Below the pieces are notes generated by a model. It was not told where the DNA came from, ran no database searches, and saw only the letters and a list, made by a program, of their open reading frames with translations. Positions 17,121-26,158 of a stretch of DNA of 64,000 nucleotides are shown piece by piece. Both the position numbers and the translations under genes were made by a program. The first letter of the stretch is position 1. Each line of letters opens with the position of its first letter. Source of the stretch: Neobacillus sp. OS1-2. Its GTDB lineage: Bacteria > Bacillota > Bacilli > Bacillales > Cytobacillaceae. The stretch spans positions 186,001-250,000 of the forward strand of contig NZ_CP133265.1 of the NCBI RefSeq assembly GCF_030915505.1. The letters are read 5' to 3'.

Positions 17121-18623
17121 TTAATTTAACTGATATACCTTTCCGTATTTCTCATAAAGGTAATCTACTAAATACTGTGCATTAAGACCCTCTCCGGTGA
17201 CATCCTGTAAGATTTCAAGTGGCTTCTTCATTTTTCCATATTGGTGGATATTTTTGGTCAGCCATTCCTTAATTGGGAGTAAATTCCCCTCCTCTAGTAA
17301 TTGATCAAAATTCGGGATATCCTCAAGCATTTTATGCTTAAATTGTGCTGCATACATATACCCTAAGGCATAGGAAGGGAAATAGCCAAAGCTGCCTCCT
17401 GCCCAGTGAACGTCCTGAAGGACACCCATCGCATCATTTTCAGGACGAATACCTAAGTACTCTTCGTATTTGTCATTCCAAATTTTCGGCAGATCCTTCA
17501 CTTCTATTTCATCATTAAATAGGCCTTTTTCAATTTCATAACGAATGATCACATGGAGTGGATAGGTTAATTCATCCGCTTCAATGCGAATCAATGATGG
17601 CTTTGATTCATTAATCGACCGATAGAATTCCTCCAATTGAACTTGATCAAACTGACCATTTGCATATTCCTTCAATAGATTGTAGTTATTCTTCCAAAAT
17701 GAAAAACTTCGCCCTAGAATATTCTCATAGAAAAGGGACTGCGATTCGTGAATTCCCGTTGATGTGCCGGAGCAGAGCGGAGTTCCAATTAGGTCAGTTG
17801 AAATATTTTGTTCGTATAAGGCATGACCGCCTTCGTGAATTGTGCCAAAAACAGCCGTACGGAAGTCTGTTTCATCATACTTCGTAGTTACGCGGACGTC
17901 ACCAGGGTTTAATCCAATCGCAAATGGATGAACGGTTTCATCCAGTCTGCCTGCATTGAAGTTATAACCCATTTTTTCAAGGATCTTTAAGCTAAATTCA
18001 CGCTGATTTTCCTTTGGGAATTTTTTTAATAGAAAATCAGTTTCTGGTTTATGGCTTGACTCCGAAATCCGTTTAACCAGTGGGACAATTTTACCTCTTA
18101 ATTCACCAAACACCTGATCCAATACTTCCATTGTCATGTCGGGCTCGTACATATCTAATAATACGTTATACTTCTTCTCCTCATGACCCCAATAGCAAAT
18201 AAATCGTTTTGTCATCGCTACTAACTTCTCTAGGTAGGGACTAAACAAAGCAAAATCGGCCTTTTCTTTGGCTTCCTCCCAGACACTTTCTGCCTTTGAT
18301 TGGAGAATGACAAATTCTTTATATTCTTCGGCCGGAATTTTCTTATTTCGTTCATATTCCTTTTTACATTCTTCAAGGATTTTGCTTGTTGTTTCGGATA
18401 GCTGTTGTTTTGATAAATTGGCTATGTATGCTGCCATTTCCTCGGAGGTGGACATTTTAAAGACCTCAGATGATAGCATTCCAATTACTTCTGAGCGCTG
18501 TTCCACTGCCTGCTTTGGGGCACCTGTTCGCAGATCCCAATAAATCAATCCCAGTGCTTCATTATAAGCGGACATTTTTTTCACATATTCTAAGAATTCT
18601 TTTTCTAATTGGTCCATTCGCAT
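17121..18623 (-). CDS. ypwA: Metallocarboxypeptidase Taq family (M32)
   Basis: A 500-residue M32 zinc carboxypeptidase. The zinc motif is HEGGH in FGTIHEGGHALYEQN, and ESQSLFYENILGRS supplies the third ligand; GIHESQS and the C-terminal GSFGYFPSYALGYMYAAQ are typical of the family. It trims C-terminal residues of short peptides in the cytoplasm; B. subtilis YpwA is a structurally characterised homologue. Start at the ATG at 18623 because AAGGGGG lies seven bases ahead. The gene lies just downstream of the group II intron, which did not disrupt it. Confidence 0.92.
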   Translation of the reverse strand: MRMDQLEKEFLEYVKKMSAYNEALGLIYWDLRTGAPKQAVEQRSEVIGMLSSEVFKMSTSEEMAAYIANLSKQQLSETTSKILEECKKEYERNKKIPAEEYKEFVILQSKAESVWEEAKEKADFALFSPYLEKLVAMTKRFICYWGHEEKKYNVLLDMYEPDMTMEVLDQVFGELRGKIVPLVKRISESSHKPETDFLLKKFPKENQREFSLKILEKMGYNFNAGRLDETVHPFAIGLNPGDVRVTTKYDETDFRTAVFGTIHEGGHALYEQNISTDLIGTPLCSGTSTGIHESQSLFYENILGRSFSFWKNNYNLLKEYANGQFDQVQLEEFYRSINESKPSLIRIEADELTYPLHVIIRYEIEKGLFNDEIEVKDLPKIWNDKYEEYLGIRPENDAMGVLQDVHWAGGSFGYFPSYALGYMYAAQFKHKMLEDIPNFDQLLEEGNLLPIKEWLTKNIHQYGKMKKPLEILQDVTGEGLNAQYLVDYLYEKYGKVYQLN

Positions 18624-18741
18624 ATAAATCCCCCTTTTCCATTCAGACAAATTTTATCACATTTTTCTGAAAAGTAGTTATAGAATAGGTTAAATGGGGA
18701 TAATAAAGTAGGGAAACCTCTTTCGAGGCTTCCCCCTTATC

Positions 18742-18775
18742 AAACCGTACGTGCCCTATTAAGGCATACGGCTTA
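18742..18775 (-). ncRNA. Group II intron domain V
   Basis: A 34-base hairpin on the minus strand in which AAGCCGTATGCC pairs with GGCACGTACGGTTT around a TTAATA loop. The AGC catalytic triad and the asymmetric internal bulge are present. It lies 20 bases past the maturase stop and is followed by a short domain VI. Confidence 0.8.
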
Positions 18776-18793
18776 CCAATGTGTTACAAATGG

Positions 18794-20260
18794 TCAATAC
18801 GTTGCCAATCTTTGAGCATATTTCATTTTGCGGACACGGTCAGGAGTATAATACTCTTGACCCTTTTCTTTTGCCTTTAGGATTCGTCTTTCCTGTTCTT
18901 TCTTTTGCTTTTCTTTCATTCGAAGAATGTAACTTTCTAGAGAAAAGCCATATATCTTGTGGTAGTAATACCAGTATGAAGGGATAAGTCCAATAATAGC
19001 AAAGAACTCATTATTCCATTTTGTTTTCATCGCATGACCTTTTCTTTGGCTAGGGTGTTTGTGAATCATGGCTACTCTTAACCTTTGTCGAATATAGCCA
19101 TCTATCGCAAGTAGTTCTTTCCCAAATGCTTTAAAGAAGCATGAACTGTTAAATCCGTGTTCTTCATTTGCCTTAATTGCTTTATAAATATTGAGAAAAT
19201 AGTTTACTTTTCCTCGAATCACTGGGTTAACATACTCAATCCACTTTTCCTTACTCAGAGTGAGTGTTTTCTTCGTCTTGACTTTGATTTTCTGGCGAAA
19301 ATCATTCCAAGTTGATTCTTTCGGTTTAGCTATATAGTATGGCTTACCATCCTTCTTGCGTTTTCTCCAGTGTTCGAAAGTGAATCCCATAAAGTCAAAG
19401 TCATCATCATCGAAGTTTACAAATTTTGTTTTCTCCGTTGCAAGTTCCAACCCAAGTTCGGCTAATTTCCTTTTCGTAATATCTGCCGCTCTCTTTATGT
19501 CTTCTTTGGTTTTTGCGAATAACAAAAAGTCATCGGCGAATCTTACAAAACGAATATTGTTTTCAGCCCAGATCCAATCAAGTTCATTTAAATATACGTT
19601 CGCTAGTAACGGAGAAATAACCCCTCCTTGCGGAGTGCCGGTATCTGTTGAGTGAAATTTACCTTCTTCCATATAACCAGCTTTTAGCCACAACCAAATC
19701 ATATCTAACACTGTACCATCTGCGATGTATTTATTTAATACTCTCATCAGCTTCTTATGTGGGATATTATCGAAAAAGCCTTTAATATCTGCATCGAAGA
19801 TGTAATTATATCCTTGTTCGATATTCGCCATGATTATTTGCAGGACACGTTCTGCACCAACATTTGGTCTGTATCCACATGACCATTTGTGAAAGATATC
19901 CCTTTCGAATTTCGGCTGAAGTACATTTACTATTGCCTGTTGGACAATTCTATCTTCAATATTCGGAATGCCTAAGGGTCGCTTTTTGCCATTTTTCTTA
20001 GGAATATAATGTCTTCTTACTGGTGACGGCTTATACTCTTTATTTCTCAGTCTCTGTAGAAGCGAGTCCAGATTTTCATCTAAGTGATATCTATAGCTGT
20101 CAATTGTTTCGCCATCAATACCACCTGACCCGTTGTTGGCTTCTACCTTTTCCCAAGCAGCTTTTAGCCTTCTGTCGAAAAGTATTTGTCCATAAATACT
20201 ATGCCATTTGAATTTTAACGTATGATTCATTACATATTCCGCACCCTTCATTGTGTACAT
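18794..20260 (-). CDS. ltrA: Group II intron reverse transcriptase/maturase
   Basis: A 488-residue intron-encoded protein. Reverse transcriptase blocks are in order: KKNGKKRPLGIPNIEDRIVQ, FDADIKGFFDNIPH, GTPQGGVISPLLANVYLNELD and the catalytic FVRFADDFLLF, an FADD variant of the usual YADD. The maturase X domain follows (YFLNIYKAIKANEEHGF). The C-terminus ends in a basic helix (ILRMKEKQKKEQERRI) and has no Cys-His HNH endonuclease. It splices its own intron RNA and copies it into new sites. The first ATG at 20260 has no good site; an ATG eleven codons later (before NHTLKFKW) is the more likely start. Confidence 0.93.
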   Translation of the reverse strand: MYTMKGAEYVMNHTLKFKWHSIYGQILFDRRLKAAWEKVEANNGSGGIDGETIDSYRYHLDENLDSLLQRLRNKEYKPSPVRRHYIPKKNGKKRPLGIPNIEDRIVQQAIVNVLQPKFERDIFHKWSCGYRPNVGAERVLQIIMANIEQGYNYIFDADIKGFFDNIPHKKLMRVLNKYIADGTVLDMIWLWLKAGYMEEGKFHSTDTGTPQGGVISPLLANVYLNELDWIWAENNIRFVRFADDFLLFAKTKEDIKRAADITKRKLAELGLELATEKTKFVNFDDDDFDFMGFTFEHWRKRKKDGKPYYIAKPKESTWNDFRQKIKVKTKKTLTLSKEKWIEYVNPVIRGKVNYFLNIYKAIKANEEHGFNSSCFFKAFGKELLAIDGYIRQRLRVAMIHKHPSQRKGHAMKTKWNNEFFAIIGLIPSYWYYYHKIYGFSLESYILRMKEKQKKEQERRILKAKEKGQEYYTPDRVRKMKYAQRLATY

Positions 20261-20878
20261 TCAGTTCGTTTATACCGAGGTATCGTTTTCTGTTAACATT
20301 ACACATCTTTACAGATGTGGAGCCACAAGGTCGTTCCCCTTCCGTTCATGCATGGTTTAGTCCATACACTACTTCCGTACTATGAGAACGTCTGACTTCT
20401 CCATTCACATCTAGCATTTCGGATTACCCTTATAGGTAGATGTCCCTTTGGGTTGGAATGGAGACCTCACGGGGTCATCGCACCTTCCTTCTAAACATAC
20501 CCAGCACCATCACTTGATAAATTGCCTCTATCCGGCTGATTCATTGGTATAGAGACCACTAATGTTATAGTGGGCTTCCCATTATATTCGCATAGTCGCC
20601 AACTTACCCTGCCGCCGTGCTTCACACTTATTGCATTTGGGTCTGCTTATCCGACTGCGGGTCTCTCGATTGTCCGCATCTCCTTCAGACATCACCTCAC
20701 GGTGATGCCCTAGATTAGTCTTCACTAGTTGTATCAGCACTCTAGTGGAAGGATTTTCACCTTCGGGAAAACGAGTCTTCTAGGATTCGGGAGCCGTGTT
20801 TATCGCAATAACGTACTCCAACCTTTAACAACTCATTCAGTGCAGTTCTACTGCACAAGGTACGACTGCCTGTCGCAC

Positions 20879-20909
20879 AAAAAAAACAACAGAAACGGAT
20901 TTCTGTTGT
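20879..20909 (-). terminator. Terminator that is the intron's 5' exon
   Basis: Minus strand ACAACAGAAAtccgTTTCTGTTGT followed by eight T and then immediately the intron GTGCG. It is about 110 bases past the stop of the DUF2249 gene and presumably terminates it. Confidence 0.88.
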
Positions 20910-21017
20910 AAAATATATATATAGGAAAAAGAGGATGTTACCTGGAAAATAAAATTCACGTAAAATGATTGGAGAGGGTCAAGTGCCCCGTTAATTCAAA
21001 GACACACGAACCAAAAA

Positions 21018-21251
21018 TTACTTCTTACTAATAGCGACTTTCCATGTTTCCGGACCTTCTTCAAGATACTCCCAAGAAAATTGCTCAGGTCTTTCCATCA
21101 TGAATTGATATAAAAGCGGCTTTGGATCATGGTCATTTACAATCATCATTGTTTCACCAGAACTTAATTCATCAAACCCTTTAAAGATGGTAGAATGTTT
21201 TTCTCTTGGTGGAAAATCTGGAACATTGATCACTTTTGCGTATGTTTGCAT
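21018..21251 (-). CDS. DUF2249 family protein (first copy)
   Basis: A 77-residue soluble protein of the DUF2249 family, a small SirA/TusA-like fold. It shows VINVPDFPPREKHSTIFKGF followed by LSSGETMMIVNDHDPKPLLYQ and a C-terminal EYLEEGPETWKVAI. Members are frequently encoded beside NO and nitrogen-oxide genes. The ATG at 21251 has AAGGAGTG eight bases ahead; the GTG at 21260 is part of that site. It is 300 bases upstream of the NO reductase 3' end and its terminator now borders the intron. Function unknown. Confidence 0.82.
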   Translation of the reverse strand: MQTYAKVINVPDFPPREKHSTIFKGFDELSSGETMMIVNDHDPKPLLYQFMMERPEQFSWEYLEEGPETWKVAISKK

Positions 21252-21380
21252 GATAATCACTCCTTTTAGTTTGTTAACTTCTCCTTTATTATAAGGAACT
21301 AATTACTTCTTTTTAGTGCAACGTATCACACCTAGAACATGATTTTATTAATACTAGTACTGTGGCAGGGGGAATGGCTT

Positions 21381-21605
21381 TTGAGAGAATTAGTCGGAAT
21401 TTGTAAATGCTGCAACAAAGATATCTATTGTTTAGATGGCTTTTTAAACGGGGTTCTTACGGAAGAGAAGGAGATTCATTGCTTTGAATGTTATGAAAAT
21501 CTTAAAGAAAAAAAGAAAATCCGCAAAGCTAAGCTTTGCGGATTTTTTTCAAGTTATTCCTCATCAATTGATAAATCGCGAACAGGAAGCTTTTCTCCCT
21601 CCTGA
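21381..21605 (+). CDS. Putative small cysteine-rich protein, 3' end doubtful
   Basis: From a TTG at 21381 with AGGGGG nine bases ahead, the frame encodes ELVGICKCCNKDIYCLDGF and later IHCFECYENLKEKKK, a four- to five-cysteine zinc-ribbon-like arrangement. The frame then reads through a strong terminator (21515-21549) and into the antisense of the NO reductase 3' end, which is unnatural. One extra A in the seven-A run near 21506-21513 would move the stop codon into the hairpin, a normal arrangement, so this may be another homopolymer indel. I do not recognise the family. Confidence 0.4.
   Translation: MRELVGICKCCNKDIYCLDGFLNGVLTEEKEIHCFECYENLKEKKKIRKAKLCGFFSSYSSSIDKSRTGSFSPS
21515..21549. terminator. 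Terminator between converging genes
   Basis: AAATCCGCAAAGCTtAGCTTTGCGGATTTTTTT type stem of 12 bp with flanking A and T runs; it can stop transcription from both the small plus-strand ORF and, weakly, the NO reductase gene. Confidence 0.85.
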
Positions 21606-23917
21606 TGCGTTGGTTTCCGTAAATTGAACAGCGCTTTTATACAGAAAACCACTAATACTACTACACCAATAAGGAAAATGGTGTCAGGCACCGCACGCCA
21701 AGTTAACAATGTTTGCACAAGATCCTTTTGGAGGAAGGATGCTGAACGTGATGCGGCATAGCCGTGATTAAATGCTTCTTTTATTTGGATAATCCCGACT
21801 GGTAGTAAGGATAGGAAGACCATCCCTGCTAGGCCGACGTTTAACATGATGCAGCTGAATTTAAGCCATTTATCATTCCAGCTTTCAGGTTTTACGATAT
21901 TCCGTAATGAATATAGAAGTACTGCACATGCAAACATTCCATACACACCCATCATGGATCCATGCCCATGTGCTGGTGTTAAGAATTGTCCATGTTCAAA
22001 ATAGCTTACTGCTGGCAAATTAATTAAAAATCCTAAAACTCCCGCCCCAACCAGGTTCCAGATGGCAACAGAAATTAAGAACCAGAACGTTCCTTTGTAA
22101 GGGAAATCGACACCGCCGGCACGCATCATTTTATATTGCTCATATGCTTCAAGAATTAGCAATGTTAATGGAATGACTTCCATCGCAGAGAATACCGCCC
22201 CAAGGCCAATCCACGCTTCCGCAGATCCATTATAGTAATAGTGGTGGCCGATGCCAATAACTCCACTGCCAAGTAGCAGGATTAATTGGAAATAAAGTTG
22301 TCGTACTGTAGATTTTTTTGTTACTAAACCTAATTGAACTAAAAGGAAGCCAATAACGACAACTGCAAATACTTCAAAAATACCTTCAACCCATAAGTGG
22401 ATGATCCACCAGCGCCAGTAATCTGCAAAGGTAAAGCTTGTTCCAGGATTAATAAACAAGGCAAAGACATAGAATGCAGGTACGGCAATCGCTGAATAGA
22501 ATAATAGGTGAATCAGTCCACCCTTATCAGTTTCTTTCTTTAGACCTGCCCTAATTCCTCGGTAAACAATAAACAGCCATATGAACATTCCGGCAATCAG
22601 GATCAGCTGCCAAATACGTCCAAGCTCGATATATTCCCATCCAGAGTGTCCGAATAGGAACCAATTGTTTCCTAAGTAGCCGTTAGCTCCAAGCCACTCA
22701 CCAACCATACTTCCGACCACAAGGACCACCAATGCCCAGAATAAAATATCGACGAGTAAGCCTTGTTTTTTGGGCTCATAGCCACCGACAAGTGGAGCAA
22801 TGTATATACCCATCCCAAGCCACGCTGTCGCAATCCAGAAAATAGCAAGCTGCAAATGATACCCTTTTGTGATATTGAACGGAAGAATATCATGAATCCA
22901 CTTTATTCCAAAGAAACTATTCTGGTTCTATGTAATAATGTGCTAGTAATGCCCCAAACATACACTGGACAAGAAATAAAGCCGAAACGATCACAAAATA
23001 TTTTCCGCTCTTAACCTGAGAATTGGTCACTGGCATTTTTCGTAGATCAATTCGCGGGAAATTTCCTTCTTTATATGCCTCTTGCATGCTAAATTGATAG
23101 CGATAGAAAACAAACAAAATAATTCCCAGCACTAAAACAAAAATGGTGATACTTGCACCACTCCACCATACTGCAGAGAAGGATAAGTGGTTGCCTGCAT
23201 CCTCATAGTAAGGCCAGTTATTTGTATAGGTGATGTTATCTCCTTTACGGACTGTACTAGAAAGCCAAGCTGTCCAGAAAAAGAAATCAGATATTTGTGT
23301 AATTTGATCACCTTTTGCAACATACGCACGGCCTGTTTTCGGCAAATCGCTTTCTTTAATAAGATTTGCCTTTAATCCCCAATCGTCACCCTTCGTAAAG
23401 ATTTCCTGATAATGCTCTCTCACCCTTTGAAGGCCAAAAGCTTGAGCATCCGTTAGTACCATTGTATCTTTATCACTGTCATAGCGATTTTTTTTCATTT
23501 CTTTAATAACATTATTTTTAATAACTATTTTTTCATCTTCATTTAAAGTTGAAAAATCTTTTCCATACTTGTCTTTCGCTTTAAAATCCTGCATACCTTC
23601 TGTATAAAGCTTAAGAGATTCAGCTGTATAATCAGGTCCCATATAGGATCCATGTCCTAAAACGGTGCCGTAATCCATTAAACCGTACTTTTGAAAAACA
23701 GCCTGCCCCCCATAATAGAAGCTTTCGTAAACAGAACATCACCTTTTTCATTCGTAACCTCCACGGGTCTTGGTGCTTGTTCTTTAAATATCCAATAGCC
23801 GCCAACTAGTAAAACCGTGAAGGTAATTAAAATGGTTGCAATTAGAACGGATTTTAAGAGTCCATTTTTATTGGTCTTCAACACTTTATTGGTCGACGTC
23901 CCATGTTGTATTTCCAT
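21554..23917 (-). pseudogene. norB: Quinol-dependent nitric oxide reductase, split by two frameshifts
   Basis: Together the three frames give a full-length qNor of about 786 residues. The N-terminal helix (VLIATILITFTVLLVGGYW) and periplasmic cytochrome-c-like domain without heme (23678-23917 and 22917-23678), then a 12-helix NorB core (21554-22855) with TPAHGHGSMMGVYGM and YWRWWIIHLWVEGIFEV, the heme and non-heme iron ligands including the FeB glutamate. It reduces two NO to N2O with quinol. First break: after MGG at a six-C run at 23706-23711, one G too few; restored, it reads GGQAVFQKYGLMDYGT. Second break near 22917-22924: one extra base; restored it reads EPESFFGIKWIHD. Start ATG at 23917 follows AAAGGATG. 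Either sequencing error or a recent pseudogene. Confidence 0.85.
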
Positions 23918-24003
23918 GCTACATTCATCCTTTCTTATTTTGTTACATTAGTTATCTTATCTTTGTTCACTTCCTCACACAGTGAAGCATTTCATCAAAT
24001 CGG

Positions 24004-24019
24004 TGTGACTTTTATCACA
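24004..24019. promoter_or_regulatory. Crp/Fnr-type operator between qNor and regulator 1
   Basis: TGTGACTTTTATCACA is a perfect TGTGA-N6-TCACA palindrome in the 211-base space between the divergent NO reductase gene and the first Crp/Fnr gene. It may serve either or both; no -10 element at the class II distance stands out in either direction. Confidence 0.68.
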
Positions 24020-24128
24020 AAATAAAAGATTTATTTAAGAGATTCATTTCTTGACATAGGTCAATTTTTTCTAATGATGGCATTGTTAAAATTTCTATAA
24101 GTAGGATTTTTTAAACGAAGGTGATGAA

Positions 24129-24821
24129 ATGAAAAAAGTAGAAATAGAAATGAAGTTGTCACATTTCAAGTTATTTAAGGATTTGTCGGATCATGATTTG
24201 GAACCATTCTTAGAAATTATCCAGGCTCGCTTTTATAAACAAAAAATGTACGTTTATATGCAGAATGATTCGCAAGATAAATTATTCTTCCTTGATAGCG
24301 GAAAAGTCAAAATATGTAAGACTGATTTATCCGGGAAGGAACAGATTTTATACATTCTAGAATCAGGGGATATGTTTCCACAAACAGTATTTTTCAAGGA
24401 TGGAAAGCATGAGACACACGCAGAAGTAATGGAGGATGCAAGGATCATTACGTTTCCACGGGCTCAATTTGAGGAAATCCTTCTTACAATCCCTGACCTT
24501 TGTGCTAGACTCTTTAAATTGATGGGAGAAAACGTAAATGATTTACAAAAAAGATTAGAAGAACAAGTTCTCCATAACACATATGAACAAATTATTTTAT
24601 TACTCATTAGGCTTTGTAAATCAAATGGAATAAAAATAGGAGAACAATACCTGCTGACAACCCATTTTACAAATAAAGAACTGGCAAATATGATTGGTAC
24701 TTCCAGAGAGACTGTCAGCAGAACGATTAATCATTTAAAAAAGAAAAACTATATCATCTCAAGTACTAAAAGTTTATATTTAGTCAATCGAATCGCTTTA
24801 AAGCAGGAAATTTGTTATTAA
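24129..24821 (+). CDS. Crp/Fnr family regulator 1
   Basis: A 230-residue transcription factor with an N-terminal cyclic-nucleotide-binding-like beta barrel (residues 10-130), a dimer helix (EEQVLHNTYEQIILLLIRLC) and a winged helix whose recognition helix reads GTSRETVSRTINHL. The R-E-x-x-S-R signature fits TGTGA half-sites. It has four scattered cysteines and no Cys cluster, so it is not an Fe-S Fnr of the usual Bacillus type. GAAGGTGATGAA precedes the ATG. Divergent from NO reductase and tandem with a close paralogue, suggesting control of the NO block. Confidence 0.88.
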   Translation: MKKVEIEMKLSHFKLFKDLSDHDLEPFLEIIQARFYKQKMYVYMQNDSQDKLFFLDSGKVKICKTDLSGKEQILYILESGDMFPQTVFFKDGKHETHAEVMEDARIITFPRAQFEEILLTIPDLCARLFKLMGENVNDLQKRLEEQVLHNTYEQIILLLIRLCKSNGIKIGEQYLLTTHFTNKELANMIGTSRETVSRTINHLKKKNYIISSTKSLYLVNRIALKQEICY

Positions 24822-24963
24822 TCTTCAAAACTACAAGCGTTACACTCCATAAAGTTTGTTGCAAAGAAAAAATTTTAACCTACTATGATTGTGGTCACAT
24901 AATCTTTGTGAAATCATTGCTACAATATTACTAAATCGAATTAATAATATGAAGGTGATGTTA

Positions 24964-25656
24964 ATGAAGCAGGAGGACATAGTAAAACGATTGTCCGATG
25001 TCCCAATCTTCAAGGAATTATCTGCTGAAGAGCTTGATCCAATCGTAAAAATTGCACAAACCCGCTTCTATAAACATAAGATGTATGTTTTTATGCAGGA
25101 AGACAGGCTTGACCGTGTATTCTTTATTCACAGTGGGAAAGTCAAAATTTACAAAACCGATCAATCGGGCAAAGAGCAATTAATTTCCATCCTTGAACCA
25201 GGAGAAATGTTCCCACATGCTGGTTTTTTTAGACAAGGGAATTTTCCAGCGCATGCCGAGGTGACGGAAGATGCTATTCTCATTGTCATTCCGATTGACA
25301 AATTTGAAAATATCCTCATTTCCTATCCGGAACTCTGCATCAAGCTTTTTAAAGTATTGGGAGAAAAAATTGTTGACCTTCAAGGAAGATTGGAAGCACA
25401 AGTTCTTCATAACACGTATGAACAAATTATTTTACTTCTTATTAGGCTATGTAAATCAAATGGTGAAAAGGTGGGAGAATGTTACAAGTTGACAACCCAG
25501 TTCACCAACCGGGAATTAGCTAATATGATTGGCACTTCAAGGGAAACTGTGAGCAGAACGATGAATCATGTTAAAAAGAAGGAATTTGTGATTCAAGATG
25601 ATGAGGGTTTTTATTTAATCAACCGTGAGGCATTGCAACAAGAGTTATTCTATTAA
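24964..25656 (+). CDS. Crp/Fnr family regulator 2
   Basis: A 230-residue paralogue of the previous gene; the dimer-helix region is almost identical (HNTYEQIILLLIRLCKSNG) and the recognition helix is GTSRETVSRTMNHV. It keeps the same domains. The ATG at 24964 is taken because GAAGGTGATG lies just ahead, the same leader as regulator 1 and regulator 3; upstream in-frame ATGs give a non-homologous extension. It lies 142 bases after regulator 1 and 41 bases before a DUF2249 gene, and probably begins the operon through 27719. Confidence 0.87.
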   Translation: MKQEDIVKRLSDVPIFKELSAEELDPIVKIAQTRFYKHKMYVFMQEDRLDRVFFIHSGKVKIYKTDQSGKEQLISILEPGEMFPHAGFFRQGNFPAHAEVTEDAILIVIPIDKFENILISYPELCIKLFKVLGEKIVDLQGRLEAQVLHNTYEQIILLLIRLCKSNGEKVGECYKLTTQFTNRELANMIGTSRETVSRTMNHVKKKEFVIQDDEGFYLINREALQQELFY

Positions 25657-25697
25657 TAAATTTTTTTCGACTAAAAATAGAAGGAGCTGTTAAGCAA

Positions 25698-25931
25698 ATG
25701 GAACAAAGAATCATTGAAATAGATGTACGTGAGGATTTAAAAAATAAAATTGAACCGTTTCAAAAGATTATGGAAGCTGTAAAGGAATGTAAGGAGAATG
25801 ATATTTTTATTCTTCATGCTCCGTTTAAGCCTGTTCCCCTATTCGCCGTTTTAAAGGCGAAGGGCTTTACCCATGAGGAAGAAGAACTTGAAAAGAAGCA
25901 TTGGAAAGTAACATTTACAAAGAAAGGATGA
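25698..25931 (+). CDS. DUF2249 family protein (second copy)
   Basis: A 77-residue DUF2249 protein with IIEIDVREDLKNKIEPFQKI, then NDIFILHAPFKPVPLFAVL and the ending EEEELEKKHWKVTF, the same plan as the copy at 21018. AGAAGGAGCTG precedes the ATG. It overlaps nothing but leaves only six bases before the third copy, so the two are cotranscribed and probably work together. Confidence 0.83.
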   Translation: MEQRIIEIDVREDLKNKIEPFQKIMEAVKECKENDIFILHAPFKPVPLFAVLKAKGFTHEEEELEKKHWKVTFTKKG

Positions 25932-25937
25932 CCTAAG

Positions 25938-26144
25938 GTGATATTAGATAATCGCGGATTAGAGCCGCCACAGCCGATGATGAGAACTTTAGCCGCCCTA
26001 GAGACCCTTGGGGAAAATGAGGTATTGACGATCATCAATGATAGAAGACCGATGTTCCTATATGAGCAGCTAGAGGAATTAGGTTACAAGCAGCGTACAG
26101 AACCACAAAACGATGGAAGCTTTAAAATTGAGATCTTTCGCTAA
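25938..26144 (+). CDS. DUF2249 family protein (third, shorter copy)
   Basis: A 68-residue DUF2249 protein beginning at a GTG (25938) that is read as ILDNRGLEPPQPMMRTLAAL and continues with LGENEVLTIINDRRPMFLYEQ and an amphipathic end QNDGSFKIEIF. The conserved P-P-x-P pattern of the family is in the first helix. No ATG alternative with an RBS exists. Followed 14 bases later by the membrane protein. Confidence 0.8.
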   Translation: MILDNRGLEPPQPMMRTLAALETLGENEVLTIINDRRPMFLYEQLEELGYKQRTEPQNDGSFKIEIFR

Positions 26145-26158
26145 GAAGGTGTACTATT

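Larger units (their letters stand above)
18703..20878 (-). mobile_element. Group II intron, probably bacterial class C
   Basis: About 2.18 kb on the minus strand. The 5' end reads GTGCGACAGGC at 20878, the standard group II start; then about 620 bases of structured RNA domains, the maturase ORF, a domain V hairpin (18742-18775) with the AGC triad, and a short domain VI ending CTACTTTAT near 18703. Its 5' exon is the hairpin and eight T of the terminator of the DUF2249 gene at 21018, the hallmark insertion place of IIC introns. The maturase lacks an HNH endonuclease, also as in class C. No obvious interruption of a gene. The 3' boundary may be off by a few bases. Confidence 0.87.

Noticed and set aside
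20729..20911. Open frames within the 5' part of the intron
   Set aside because: Structured group II RNA domains; no site or homology.
22917..22925. TAG read-through (pyrrolysine or other recoding) in qNor
   Set aside because: The frame after TAG is not the family frame; only a one-base shift restores homology.
21554..23917. Reading the three qNor frames as three separate genes
   Set aside because: They join into one family-length NO reductase with exact residue continuity once single bases are corrected; the internal pieces have no RBS of their own.
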